Of a stretch of DNA of 64,000 nt, positions 1 through 7,324 are shown in pieces. The stretch is taken from contig NZ_AP018929.1 in assembly GCF_008326425.1 (NCBI RefSeq), positions 1,502,875 through 1,566,874 on the forward strand, given 5' to 3'. A program made the translations under genes and the position numbers. Below the pieces are notes generated by a model. It saw nothing but the letters and a program-made list of their open reading frames with translations. It did not search any database and was not told where the DNA came from. The stretch is from Sulfuracidifex tepidarius (GTDB taxonomy: Archaea > Thermoproteota > Thermoprotei_A > Sulfolobales > Sulfolobaceae). The number at the start of each line of letters is the position of its first letter. Position 1 is the stretch's first letter.

Positions 1-245
1 ACGTCCAAAATTCTCCCATTAGCTACTGTGACCAGCTTCCCCTGAGGAAACGGATTGATCTGATAGTGCAACCCTCTTATTACACCTGCTACTGAAAAGC
101 TCATGTTACCCTGAACGAAATTAGGTATACCTTTCATCTGATTCTCCTTAAATAGCTCCACGAAAAATCCCCTCCTGTCATCGAACTTTCTTGTTTCTAC
201 TAACAACACTCCTTCTATCTCGGTTTTCTTGAACTCAAACGGCAT
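1..245 (-). CDS. rmlC: dTDP-4-dehydrorhamnose 3,5-epimerase, N-terminal part (partial)
   Basis: Reading the minus strand from ATG at 245 gives about 81 codons that run off the left edge. The peptide begins MPFEFKKTEIEGVLLVE and contains RGFFVE and RGLHYQ, hallmarks of the RmlC cupin family. The enzyme epimerises C3 and C5 of dTDP-4-keto-6-deoxyglucose in the dTDP-L-rhamnose pathway, in the cytoplasm. The ATG lies one base below the stop of rmlD, so both belong to one operon. The catalytic His of the family would be the one in GLHYQ. The C-terminal part lies outside the window. Confidence 0.9.
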   Translation of the reverse strand, partial: MPFEFKKTEIEGVLLVETRKFDDRRGFFVELFKENQMKGIPNFVQGNMSFSVAGVIRGLHYQINPFPQGKLVTVANGRILD

Positions 246-246
246 C

Positions 247-1071
247 CTAGACACCCATCATAAGGTTCTTCTCTGTGTCATAAAAATCGAAAGAAATGAT
301 CGACTTTGCCCTGCTTATATCTAAAGATGAGTCTCTGGGCCTTCTTGCCTTCCATTTCATTTCACTGTCTGGAACTACCGAAATCAAATTTTCCGCACCT
401 AACTTCCTAGCTATCATCAAGGCTAAATCTTCTCTTGATATTCTTTCTCCTGCTATGTTCAATATCCCTGTTCTCCTCTGTGGGAGTATCTCTACTATTG
501 CCTTAGCTAACATCTTTGCGTGAATAGGGGAATAAATCGACCTGACCACTTTTACAGGATTGCCCCTCTTTAAGTTCTCCATTACGAATGTTGGAAAGTT
601 AGATTTGCTACCAAATACTCCAGATGTCCTAATCACTAAAGATAAATCGTAAGAGAGAACGTATGTTTCGCCTAAGAGTTTCGTTAACCCATAATAGTTC
701 ACTGGATTTGGTAAGTCGTCTTCCTTATACATCCCCTTCTCACCATCAAAGACGTAATCCGTAGATATATGAACTAGATAAGCCCCAACCACAGATGCAG
801 ACCTAGTTATGAATTTTGCAGAGACTGCATTGACTTTATACGCTAGCTCCCTGTCTTCTTCACATTTATCCACGTTAGTTATGGCTGATGTGTTTATTAT
901 GACGTCCGGCCTGTTCTTTAAAATGAAGTCACTCACTTGAAGTTCATTGGATACATCTAGCTTCACCCCAGAGGGTATTGGAGTAGAATTGTAAGTCAAT
1001 AAAGAACCTGGAACTAAAGATGCGATTTCCCTTCCTAGCTGTCCTGAGGCCCCGATTATAATTACCTTCAC
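247..1071 (-). CDS. rmlD: dTDP-4-dehydrorhamnose reductase
   Basis: SDR-type reductase making dTDP-L-rhamnose from the RmlC product. The Rossmann motif GASGQLG follows the start, the motif HISTDYVFDG is typical of RmlD, and YYGLTKLLGE carries the catalytic YxxxK. I place the start at the GTG at 1071 (VKVIIIGASGQ) rather than an ATG seven codons upstream. A TATA-like stretch on the minus strand at about 1097-1108 puts the transcription start near 1077, giving an almost leaderless mRNA, and the seven extra residues are not part of the family fold. The gene is followed after one base by rmlC. RmlA and RmlB would be expected to the left of the window or elsewhere. Confidence 0.9.
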   Translation of the reverse strand: MKVIIIGASGQLGREIASLVPGSLLTYNSTPIPSGVKLDVSNELQVSDFILKNRPDVIINTSAITNVDKCEEDRELAYKVNAVSAKFITRSASVVGAYLVHISTDYVFDGEKGMYKEDDLPNPVNYYGLTKLLGETYVLSYDLSLVIRTSGVFGSKSNFPTFVMENLKRGNPVKVVRSIYSPIHAKMLAKAIVEILPQRRTGILNIAGERISREDLALMIARKLGAENLISVVPDSEMKWKARRPRDSSLDISRAKSIISFDFYDTEKNLMMGV

Positions 1072-1095
1072 TGCAAATAATGATACGAGCAATCC

Positions 1096-1109
1096 ATATA
1101 TAAAAACAT
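1096..1109 (-). promoter_or_regulatory. TATA box of rmlD-rmlC
   Basis: The minus-strand sequence TTTTTATATAT lies about 26 bases before the GTG of rmlD at 1071, the usual archaeal TATA-to-start spacing for a leaderless transcript. Seen by eye only. Confidence 0.45.
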
Positions 1110-1217
1110 CTACTTTTACATTAATTGTATAGAGACTTCAAATTAAACCCGGAAAACCCAGATTGGGATCACCAATTGAAAATAAGGATAAGAATCCTCA
1201 GAGGGAAGAAATGAGCA

Positions 1218-1796
1218 ATGATACTATATGCTACCATTAAAACACCTTTCATTTTCAGTTTTGACAGTAACATGAAGGGAGATTTCATCATACTAGATGT
1301 TAAATCAAACGACAGGATATGCAGAATATTACTTGAAGTCAGAAGTGATCAAGCTGTAGTTGAGAAGGTATGCAACACTTTCTCCAAGGTAGGAAAGGAG
1401 ACTTTCCTGTGCACTATGACCACAGACTCACCTATAGCAAAAATTGTGTCTTCATACTCTATCCTAACAGGATCCATGCTAGCTGATTCCGTTGTATGGA
1501 CTTTCATCCTTGAAGGGTATTCTGAACTCAAACATGTCCTCAAGGATTTACTCAGCGTAACTAAGGGAGTAAAGGTCATAAAAGTAAAGAAGATCCTTAA
1601 CAACGAACCGTTAACTGCGAAACAGGAACAAATACTCAGGATAGCTCTCGACTCCGGTTTCTACGATTTCCCAAGGAAGGTAACAGAGAGGGAACTAGCC
1701 AAGAGGCTCAACATAAGCCAATCGTCGCTTAGTGAAGTGCTAAGACGAGCTGAGAAAAACGTTATAATAGATTACTTTAGGAAGAGAGGTTTATGA
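1218..1796 (+). CDS. HTH_10 (bacterio-opsin activator type) transcriptional regulator
   Basis: A 192-residue protein with an N-terminal sensor-like region and a C-terminal helix-turn-helix of the Bat/HTH_10 class. The region from about 124 to 183 has the family pattern LTAKQEQILRIALDSGFYD, then an ELAKRLNIS recognition helix and SSLSEVLRRAE. Such proteins are DNA-binding regulators common in Sulfolobales; the ligand cannot be told from sequence. The stop overlaps the ATG of the next gene (ATGA), so the two are translationally coupled. That hints the regulator belongs with the downstream aminotransferase-like enzyme, but this is inference. Confidence 0.8.
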   Translation: MILYATIKTPFIFSFDSNMKGDFIILDVKSNDRICRILLEVRSDQAVVEKVCNTFSKVGKETFLCTMTTDSPIAKIVSSYSILTGSMLADSVVWTFILEGYSELKHVLKDLLSVTKGVKVIKVKKILNNEPLTAKQEQILRIALDSGFYDFPRKVTERELAKRLNISQSSLSEVLRRAEKNVIIDYFRKRGL

Positions 1797-2758
1797 CTCA
1801 CGGCGGTTTTCCGTGGCGCAACGGGAAACCTTCTGAAATAGTGGACCTAAGCGTTAACCTCAACCCGTTAGGAGTTCCAGAAGCTGTGAAGGAACTTGTG
1901 GAGGAAGCTGTCAAGAAAGAAGTCTACAGATATTATCCTCAAATTGATTATTTATGCCTCAAAGAGAACATAGCTGAAATACTCGACGTAAATCCTTCCC
2001 TTATAGAAGTTTACAACGGGGTCTCAGAGTTCCTTTCATATTTACCTAATGATTACTCATGTCCCCAGCCCAATTACTCAGAATACCCCTGTAGATCCTC
2101 TTACATGGCGAAGGAGAACGATACCTCGTTTAGTTACTATTTAAAGGGAGACAAAGTGATAACGAGTTACCCAGTGAACCCTACTGGATCGACGATAGAT
2201 GAAAAGGAGATTTTAGACTTCCTTGAATCAAAAAGAGAATTAATACTGGACGAGTCTTTCATAGATATGAGTGACCTCAAGAGCTTTCGCAGGCTGGTAG
2301 AGGAATATGAAGAACTTACTGTGATCTCGTCCTTCACGAAATCACTATCAATCCCAGGTCTTAGAATAGGATTTTCCATCTCGAGAAAGAAGGTACGTTT
2401 GCCCCCATGGAGGGTAAATTCCATAGCCAGTTATGTATTCTCCAACGTTGACCCTAAGGAGATAAGGAAATTCTTGTATAAGAGCAAAAACGAGGTTAAA
2501 AGACTATTAGAAGAGTTTAGAAGGAAAATCAAGGCTAAGACATACGAAAGCCACGCGCCTTTCGTTTTAGTAGAATTACCTGTACCCACTGTTGAGATAA
2601 ATAAGACGTTGGAAAGTTACGGTTATCATATAAGGGAACCCAACGGCTTCATAGGACTGAGAGAAACTCATGCTAGAATTTCGGTTAGAGAAGAGTCCCT
2701 GAAATTGGCAGACATCATCAACTCTATATCTCCAAAAACTTTTAAATTGAATGATTAA
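1793..2758 (+). CDS. PLP-dependent aminotransferase, CobD / histidinol-phosphate aminotransferase-like
   Basis: A 321-residue fold-type I PLP enzyme. The N-terminus MTHGGFPWRN matches the HGG start of CobD (threonine-phosphate decarboxylase) proteins. NPTGS at 129-133 is the conserved Asn-Pro-Thr-Gly, DESF at about 153 carries the pyridine-nitrogen Asp, SSFTKSLSIPG holds the Schiff-base lysine (K183), and LRIGF gives the arginine. CobD makes (R)-1-amino-2-propanol phosphate for cobalamin; some archaeal homologues act as aminotransferases on histidinol phosphate. No other cobalamin genes are nearby, so the substrate stays open. It is coupled by a 4-base overlap to the HTH_10 regulator. Confidence 0.75.
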   Translation: MTHGGFPWRNGKPSEIVDLSVNLNPLGVPEAVKELVEEAVKKEVYRYYPQIDYLCLKENIAEILDVNPSLIEVYNGVSEFLSYLPNDYSCPQPNYSEYPCRSSYMAKENDTSFSYYLKGDKVITSYPVNPTGSTIDEKEILDFLESKRELILDESFIDMSDLKSFRRLVEEYEELTVISSFTKSLSIPGLRIGFSISRKKVRLPPWRVNSIASYVFSNVDPKEIRKFLYKSKNEVKRLLEEFRRKIKAKTYESHAPFVLVELPVPTVEINKTLESYGYHIREPNGFIGLRETHARISVREESLKLADIINSISPKTFKLND

Positions 2759-2769
2759 AAAAGTAGCAT

Positions 2770-3204
2770 GTGTCAAGGCTACTGAAGTTCATGATAGTCG
2801 GAGGACTAGGCACGATAGTCAATGAGGGAGTATATATAACTTCAGCTAGGTTAATCCCTATAGCTGCAGCCTTACTCCTTGGCATCGAGATTTCAATAAT
2901 ATTTAATTTCTTCCTTAACGATTGGTGGACTTTCAAGGGGATGGGAGTAGGAACTTCGACTCCGATGAGATTAATAAAGTTCCACGTATCCTCTGCCATG
3001 GGCGGAGCTGTGCAATACTTTGCAACTATAGTATTTTTAATAGAGTTCCTTCATTTCACTACCTTCTCAGAAATCTTTATTTATCTATTTGTATATAACT
3101 ATCTCAATAGTTCTTCATTCACGCTTCTCTTTACTAACTTTCTAGGGATAGTCTCAAGTTTCGCTGTAAGGTTTATAACCAGCATTAAGTATGTGTGGTC
3201 TTAG
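2770..3204 (+). CDS. GtrA-like four-helix membrane protein
   Basis: A 144-residue protein with four predicted membrane helices and the GtrA-family pattern: KFMIVGGLGTIVNEGVY in helix 1, a conserved FLNDWWTF after helix 2, and a C-terminal FAVRFITSIKYVWS. GtrA proteins are thought to help move lipid-linked sugars across the membrane in polysaccharide or glycoprotein synthesis. The start is GTG at 2770, twelve bases after the preceding stop; an ATG two bases earlier is out of frame. It could be co-transcribed with the two genes upstream, although a separate role in surface glycosylation (compare rmlCD nearby) is equally plausible. Confidence 0.75.
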   Translation: MSRLLKFMIVGGLGTIVNEGVYITSARLIPIAAALLLGIEISIIFNFFLNDWWTFKGMGVGTSTPMRLIKFHVSSAMGGAVQYFATIVFLIEFLHFTTFSEIFIYLFVYNYLNSSSFTLLFTNFLGIVSSFAVRFITSIKYVWS

Positions 3205-3893
3205 ACAGTGTAGTAAACTCTCTTTCTGTTCTTACCCTTGTTTTCAACCTTTAGTAGCTTTATCTGTCCTATCTCCGCTGTGTTCCTTACATGAGGCCCT
3301 CCATCTGCCTGAATATCTATGCCCTCTATTTCCACTATCCTCCATACAGGAAGGTCTGGAGGACTTCTCCCTGCAAGCTTCACTATTGCAGGTATCTTCA
3401 TGGCTTCTTCCTTAGGTAAAAAGTATACCTTCACGTTGATTCCCCTCTTTATTATTTCATTAGCTTCGCTTACTATTTCGTTTATCTGATCTTTTGATTC
3501 TAAAGAGAAATCGTCCTTAGCTTGCTCTGGCGTTATGTTCCCTCCGGTCACTAGAGCGTTGAACTTTGAAAGGGCTACCGCAGCCATCACATGAGATGCT
3601 GTATGGAGTCTCATCATCCTGTATCTCCTTTCCCAATCTATTTCACAGCGGACAGTATCTCCTTCCTTGACGTCTAGGGGAGAACTTAAAACGTGAAATA
3701 TTTCTCTTCCTTCATCTCTCTTCACGTCTATGACATCTGCTCCTTCTATCTTTCCATGATCCTTTTCTAAACCTCCTCCACCAGGATAGAATATAGTCTC
3801 GTCTAGAAAGAGGATCTTTCCGTCCTCAACCCTGGTTACTTTCGCCTCATGGTTCTTTATATAAGAATCGTATTGAAAGACCTCCTTTGTCAT
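3201..3893 (-). CDS. alaX: AlaX-type alanyl-tRNA editing protein
   Basis: Stand-alone editing domain homologous to the AlaRS editing and C-terminal regions; it removes Ser or Gly mis-charged on tRNA-Ala. In the 230-residue form starting at ATG 3893 (MTKEVFQYDS) there are FYPGGGG at 36-41, the zinc motif HTASH (H97, H101) and DGGPHV (H201). The usual Cys of CGGxHV is replaced here by Asp197, a change from the four-ligand pattern. Upstream in-frame ATG at 3950 would add 19 residues unlike the family. TTTAAAAAA on the minus strand at about 3917-3928 fits a leaderless start at 3893. The 3' end overlaps the GtrA-like gene by four bases. Confidence 0.88.
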   Translation of the reverse strand: MTKEVFQYDSYIKNHEAKVTRVEDGKILFLDETIFYPGGGGLEKDHGKIEGADVIDVKRDEGREIFHVLSSPLDVKEGDTVRCEIDWERRYRMMRLHTASHVMAAVALSKFNALVTGGNITPEQAKDDFSLESKDQINEIVSEANEIIKRGINVKVYFLPKEEAMKIPAIVKLAGRSPPDLPVWRIVEIEGIDIQADGGPHVRNTAEIGQIKLLKVENKGKNRKRVYYTV

Positions 3894-3951
3894 CCATATT
3901 AACTTATAAAATCCATTTTTTAAAGATATAGATGAAATGCTACTCGCCAAG

Positions 3952-3986
3952 ATAATAAAAAATAATGAGTAAGTATTTTTTATTAT
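3952..3986. terminator. AT-only perfect hairpin between herA-like gene and alaX
   Basis: The 13-base arm ATAATAAAAAATA (3952-3964) and its exact reverse complement (3974-3986) flank a 9-base loop. Either strand ends in a T-rich arm, so it could stop transcription coming from the herA-like gene (minus). It lies upstream of the probable alaX TATA element. Function is inferred only from position and composition. Confidence 0.4.
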
Positions 3987-4009
3987 TTTCTATAAATACA
4001 TATATATTA

Positions 4010-5719
4010 TTAAACTAAATTCTTTTTGAGTAGATCTAAATTATTCTCAGCTTCGAAGAACACTGGGACGTCATGAGGGAGAGCCGCCTTAAAGCTTACC
4101 AACAACCATTGACCTGACTCCAGATCAAGAGTTCTATCAAGAAGAGAATCATTTATTCCGAAAGTTTCCGCTACAAGCTGTCTGTCATAAGGTCTGGGAA
4201 GGGTACTAATGAAGTAGGTGTGAAGCTGTTGAAGTACGTTGGTATTAAGGTATGCTAGCCTTTGCGTGCTTATGAGTGCATTCAAGTAATACTTTCTTCC
4301 GTGTCTAAGTAATTTCTCTATTGTTGCGCTAGAGGTCTCGCTGTTACCTTTAGCTCTGGTATCATATGGTATGAACTCCTGAGCCTCGTCTATCACAAAC
4401 AGGACCTTTGGATCCGTTGAGTAAGACCTTTTCCTCCTGCTGTAGATATTCTCCACTAACGACGAAACTATCTGCCTACCCTCATCTAGGTTCGGAAGTT
4501 CAAAAACGAAAAGTCTAGGAGAGCCCTGTGAGTTGTCCAATATCTCAATTGAGGCTTTCTCGACGTCATAATCGTCGCTTTCAGTCACTTCGGTCGAGAT
4601 GTAAGACCTAAGGGAAGAGATGAAAGTGAAAATTGAAGCGTTATCTCTAGCGTGTGAGTCCTTAGCTAACTTTTCGACATCGTCCAAAAGGCTAGATATC
4701 CTATCGTCTACGAGATCTTCTCTTGTAAGTTTGTTCTCTCTCATAAACTTATCTAAATAGGCTAACATAGAATAGAAAATTGGCTTCAGCGAGACTGCTG
4801 TATACTTATCCTCTGCCTGAGCTCTAACCTGCTCTACTAAATCTCCGTAGGCCATCTGTATGTGACCTTGAGGGGGAACGTAAAGTTGCTTTACCTTCCC
4901 TTCATTGAAGGACTTCCCTACGTTCTCTAACATTTTAGCCTTTAGGTCTAGAATCTCCTCTGGCCATACGTGACTTCTGAGAAATCTCCTTTTAAATTCC
5001 TGTTCTGATTTGGGTACCCTATCGGTAGTTATCACCCTGGAGTTATACATACTTATGAGATCATTTAAAAGAACTGAATACTCCATGGAGACATCAAAGA
5101 CTACAACCTTAGTGTCGGGACAGTTCGAAAGAATCTTCCTGACCAGCAAAGAGGATAAGTTAGACTTACCTGAGCCTGTGAATGCAAAGACTCCTATATG
5201 ATATCTGATTGCTCTTCTAAGATCAACGTTGAGCTCCATTTCCTCTCCATAGATCTTGCCTATGGAAGGACCTCCTTCATGACATACAAACTTCCTATAG
5301 GAGTCATCGCCAAGTATCCTGACTTCTGAACCTGGAAGAGGGGGTAAATAACCCTTCGTGAATCCAGAAGATGACATAACGTAACCTATAGGATATGCGT
5401 AAACATCTATCCACGCCTCTGTTGAATCTTCAGTGTTCCAGCTCTCCTCTACGCCCTTCATAATCTCGTTCCTTATGCCCAGAGGGATTGTAGGATCTAA
5501 GTTTATCATACCGTAATGAAAAGGTTGAAAGTCTGCTATCTCAAGAAGTAAATATTTATCCTTCTCTATTGTAGGGACGTAAAGCAATCTACCTATATTA
5601 AACTTTGACCTGGAGAAAGGGAATTCTATCACATATGACCTAAATGACACAGACCCTCTACCGTCAGCAGTGGGCCTACTTATAATTCTGACCTCCCTAA
5701 GTTTCCCAGTTATTTCCAT
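4010..5719 (-). CDS. HerA-family hexameric DNA translocase (HerA-NurA pair)
   Basis: A 569-residue FtsK/HerA-type ATPase. Residues 1-150 form a beta-rich domain in the place of the HAS barrel. FTGSGKSNLSS at about 180-190 is the Walker A. VVFDVSMEY and a later VLFVIDEAQEF are the strand-2 acidic and Walker B motifs. LRHGRKYYLNALISTQR carries the sensor and arginine-finger region typical of HerA. No membrane helix is seen at the N-terminus, which argues against the membrane-bound CedB/VirB4-like relatives. The gene starts one base after the stop of a NurA nuclease. HerA and NurA form a helicase-nuclease that resects DNA ends; no mre11 or rad50 is beside it, so this is probably a second, separate HerA-NurA pair. 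Confidence 0.88.
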   Translation of the reverse strand: MEITGKLREVRIISRPTADGRGSVSFRSYVIEFPFSRSKFNIGRLLYVPTIEKDKYLLLEIADFQPFHYGMINLDPTIPLGIRNEIMKGVEESWNTEDSTEAWIDVYAYPIGYVMSSSGFTKGYLPPLPGSEVRILGDDSYRKFVCHEGGPSIGKIYGEEMELNVDLRRAIRYHIGVFAFTGSGKSNLSSLLVRKILSNCPDTKVVVFDVSMEYSVLLNDLISMYNSRVITTDRVPKSEQEFKRRFLRSHVWPEEILDLKAKMLENVGKSFNEGKVKQLYVPPQGHIQMAYGDLVEQVRAQAEDKYTAVSLKPIFYSMLAYLDKFMRENKLTREDLVDDRISSLLDDVEKLAKDSHARDNASIFTFISSLRSYISTEVTESDDYDVEKASIEILDNSQGSPRLFVFELPNLDEGRQIVSSLVENIYSRRKRSYSTDPKVLFVIDEAQEFIPYDTRAKGNSETSSATIEKLLRHGRKYYLNALISTQRLAYLNTNVLQQLHTYFISTLPRPYDRQLVAETFGINDSLLDRTLDLESGQWLLVSFKAALPHDVPVFFEAENNLDLLKKNLV

Positions 5720-5720
5720 T

Positions 5721-6428
5721 TTAGAAAAATCTCCTTACTCTTCTTAAATGTTCAACTTCCCCTCTGAAGTCCCTATACCTTGAAGGTGATAGCTCCAGCT
5801 CTATACCTTTATACTCTTTATCCCTATAGTATTTTACTAGTTTATCAGCTAAGAATAGAGGATAATTATAACCCAACGATTCAGGTATCGGGACTCTACC
5901 TAAACTAATTAAAATATCTAAAATGTCCTCCGAATAAACGTTAGTCTCAAACATGAACACCCAGGAATTAGGAAATAACCTAAAGAAACCAGAGGTTAAT
6001 TTGTCAGTGTTGTTTTCCACCTTGATCCATGGAGCTTTCACGTCCTCTTGTAAGCTTCTTCTCTTTATTGGATCAAAATCTTTCACTACAGCAATGAATC
6101 TCTCTGGGGGGATCACTTTAAACGTCATGTCGAAGGAAACTTTCCTGTCCATGAGGACTACGTCTGCATGTGATTTCCTAGCTTGTTCGTACTCTGCAAT
6201 TCTCATTACGTCTTCGCCCTTATTTTCCGAAATTTGCCTCGCAAGGTTTATCCCAGTGATTGTTATGGTGTTGCCGTTAAGCTCTCCTTGTACTTCTCCC
6301 ACCACGATGAAGGTCTTAATTCCTTCTTCAGTGAATATTTCATGAAATGTTCCATCTATTGCTGAAAACTTCAGAGAGAAGTTATTATCATGCTTAGAAT
6401 TAACTTCTACCAATGCTGAAGTCACCAC
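5721..6428 (-). CDS. nurA: NurA-domain nuclease
   Basis: A 235-residue NurA-family 5'-3' nuclease partner of the HerA ATPase encoded one base downstream. The first catalytic acid is in FSAIDGTFHE (D25), where NurA proteins carry DGS or DGT. A second acidic segment around VVKDFD and a C-terminal region with NYPLFLADKLVKYYR match the family. The start is GTG at 6428, with a second GTG at 6425. This places the first 16 bases over the start of the divergent HTH-ThiN gene. The nuclease would act on DNA ends during recombination repair; HerA-NurA pairs also occur in bacterial phage defence, but nothing here proves a defence role. Confidence 0.82.
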   Translation of the reverse strand: MVTSALVEVNSKHDNNFSLKFSAIDGTFHEIFTEEGIKTFIVVGEVQGELNGNTITITGINLARQISENKGEDVMRIAEYEQARKSHADVVLMDRKVSFDMTFKVIPPERFIAVVKDFDPIKRRSLQEDVKAPWIKVENNTDKLTSGFFRLFPNSWVFMFETNVYSEDILDILISLGRVPIPESLGYNYPLFLADKLVKYYRDKEYKGIELELSPSRYRDFRGEVEHLRRVRRFF

Positions 6429-7324
6429 TCTCGCTGATAACTGATCATCTACTCCCTTCTCTTAGGGTTCTCGAGGCTAAAAAACTTAGGGAGCAAGGAA
6501 TGAGCCAGACCAAGATAGCTTCGCTATTAGGCGTAACTCAGCCTGCAGTTAAACAGTACCTAGAGGAAGATGAGAGAACATATAGGAAAAAGCTAGTATC
6601 CATGGGAATTCAGGAAAAAGAAATAGATGATCTACTTTATTCCCTTTCTGAAATACTAGTAAGAGAAGATGTAAAGGAGGCAATGTCGTTCGTAACTACA
6701 AGGTCGCTCATCTTCTTGAGTGGCCTTAGGTTCTGTAAGTTCCATAGGAATATAGACAAGGATATACCAATAGACTGCAACATTTGTGCTAGCTTTTACA
6801 GGGAAAATGACGAAAGTTTGCTTTACAGTGCTCTAGGGATGCTCCAAAACCCCTTGATTTCCGCCCTCATCCCACAAGTTCTAAGCAACATCGCGTTTGC
6901 AAGACGTGGAGCTTCAAGTTGTAACGACGTTTTAGCGATCCCAGGGAGAATAGCTAACGTAAGAGGAATACCGATGGCCGCATCTAGGCCACAGTGGGGA
7001 GGAAGTAGGCATCTGTCCAAGGTTATCATAACAGTAATGAAAGTATGCTCCGATGTCAGGTCAGTGATGGACATAAAATACGATAGCTCTGTGGAAGGTG
7101 CAGTGGAGAAGAGCAAATTGAAGTACTCTAGAGTAGGCCCTCAGGACTTCGCTGACGATGAGTCAATAGCAGATGCTATAAAATCTGTATTTGACTGTTC
7201 TACCGATGTAGTATTTCATAGGGGGGGTAAGGGACTAGAACCCGTGACCTATGTCTTCGGTAAAGATCCTCTGGAAGTTGCTGAAAAAGTGGTCACGATA
7301 GCTAAGTTCTATGCCTCAAATTAG
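6413..7324 (+). CDS. thiR: HTH-ThiN domain protein, ThiR-like thiamine regulator
   Basis: Residues about 15-55 form a helix-turn-helix (KLREQGMSQTKIASLLGVTQ, then PAVKQYLEE). A cysteine-bearing middle (FCKFH, CNICASF) follows, and residues about 160-300 form a ThiN domain: NIAFARRGA, DVLAIPGRI, GGSRHLSKV and GGKGLEPVTYVFG. ThiN alone is a thiamine-phosphate synthase; the HTH-ThiN fusion is the archaeal thiamine regulator ThiR, which senses thiamine phosphates. The SRH triplet is present, so residual catalysis cannot be excluded. A TATA-like GTTATTATC at 6381-6389 predicts a leaderless ATG at 6413. No thiamine biosynthesis gene is adjacent. The 3' end overlaps the convergent exporter gene by 23 bases. 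Confidence 0.78.
   Translation: MLKSPLSLITDHLLPSLRVLEAKKLREQGMSQTKIASLLGVTQPAVKQYLEEDERTYRKKLVSMGIQEKEIDDLLYSLSEILVREDVKEAMSFVTTRSLIFLSGLRFCKFHRNIDKDIPIDCNICASFYRENDESLLYSALGMLQNPLISALIPQVLSNIAFARRGASSCNDVLAIPGRIANVRGIPMAASRPQWGGSRHLSKVIITVMKVCSDVRSVMDIKYDSSVEGAVEKSKLKYSRVGPQDFADDESIADAIKSVFDCSTDVVFHRGGKGLEPVTYVFGKDPLEVAEKVVTIAKFYASN

Noticed and set aside
4010-5719. Possible CedB (ATPase partner of CedA)
   Set aside because: There is no N-terminal membrane helix and the gene is coupled to a NurA nuclease, which points to HerA of a HerA-NurA pair.
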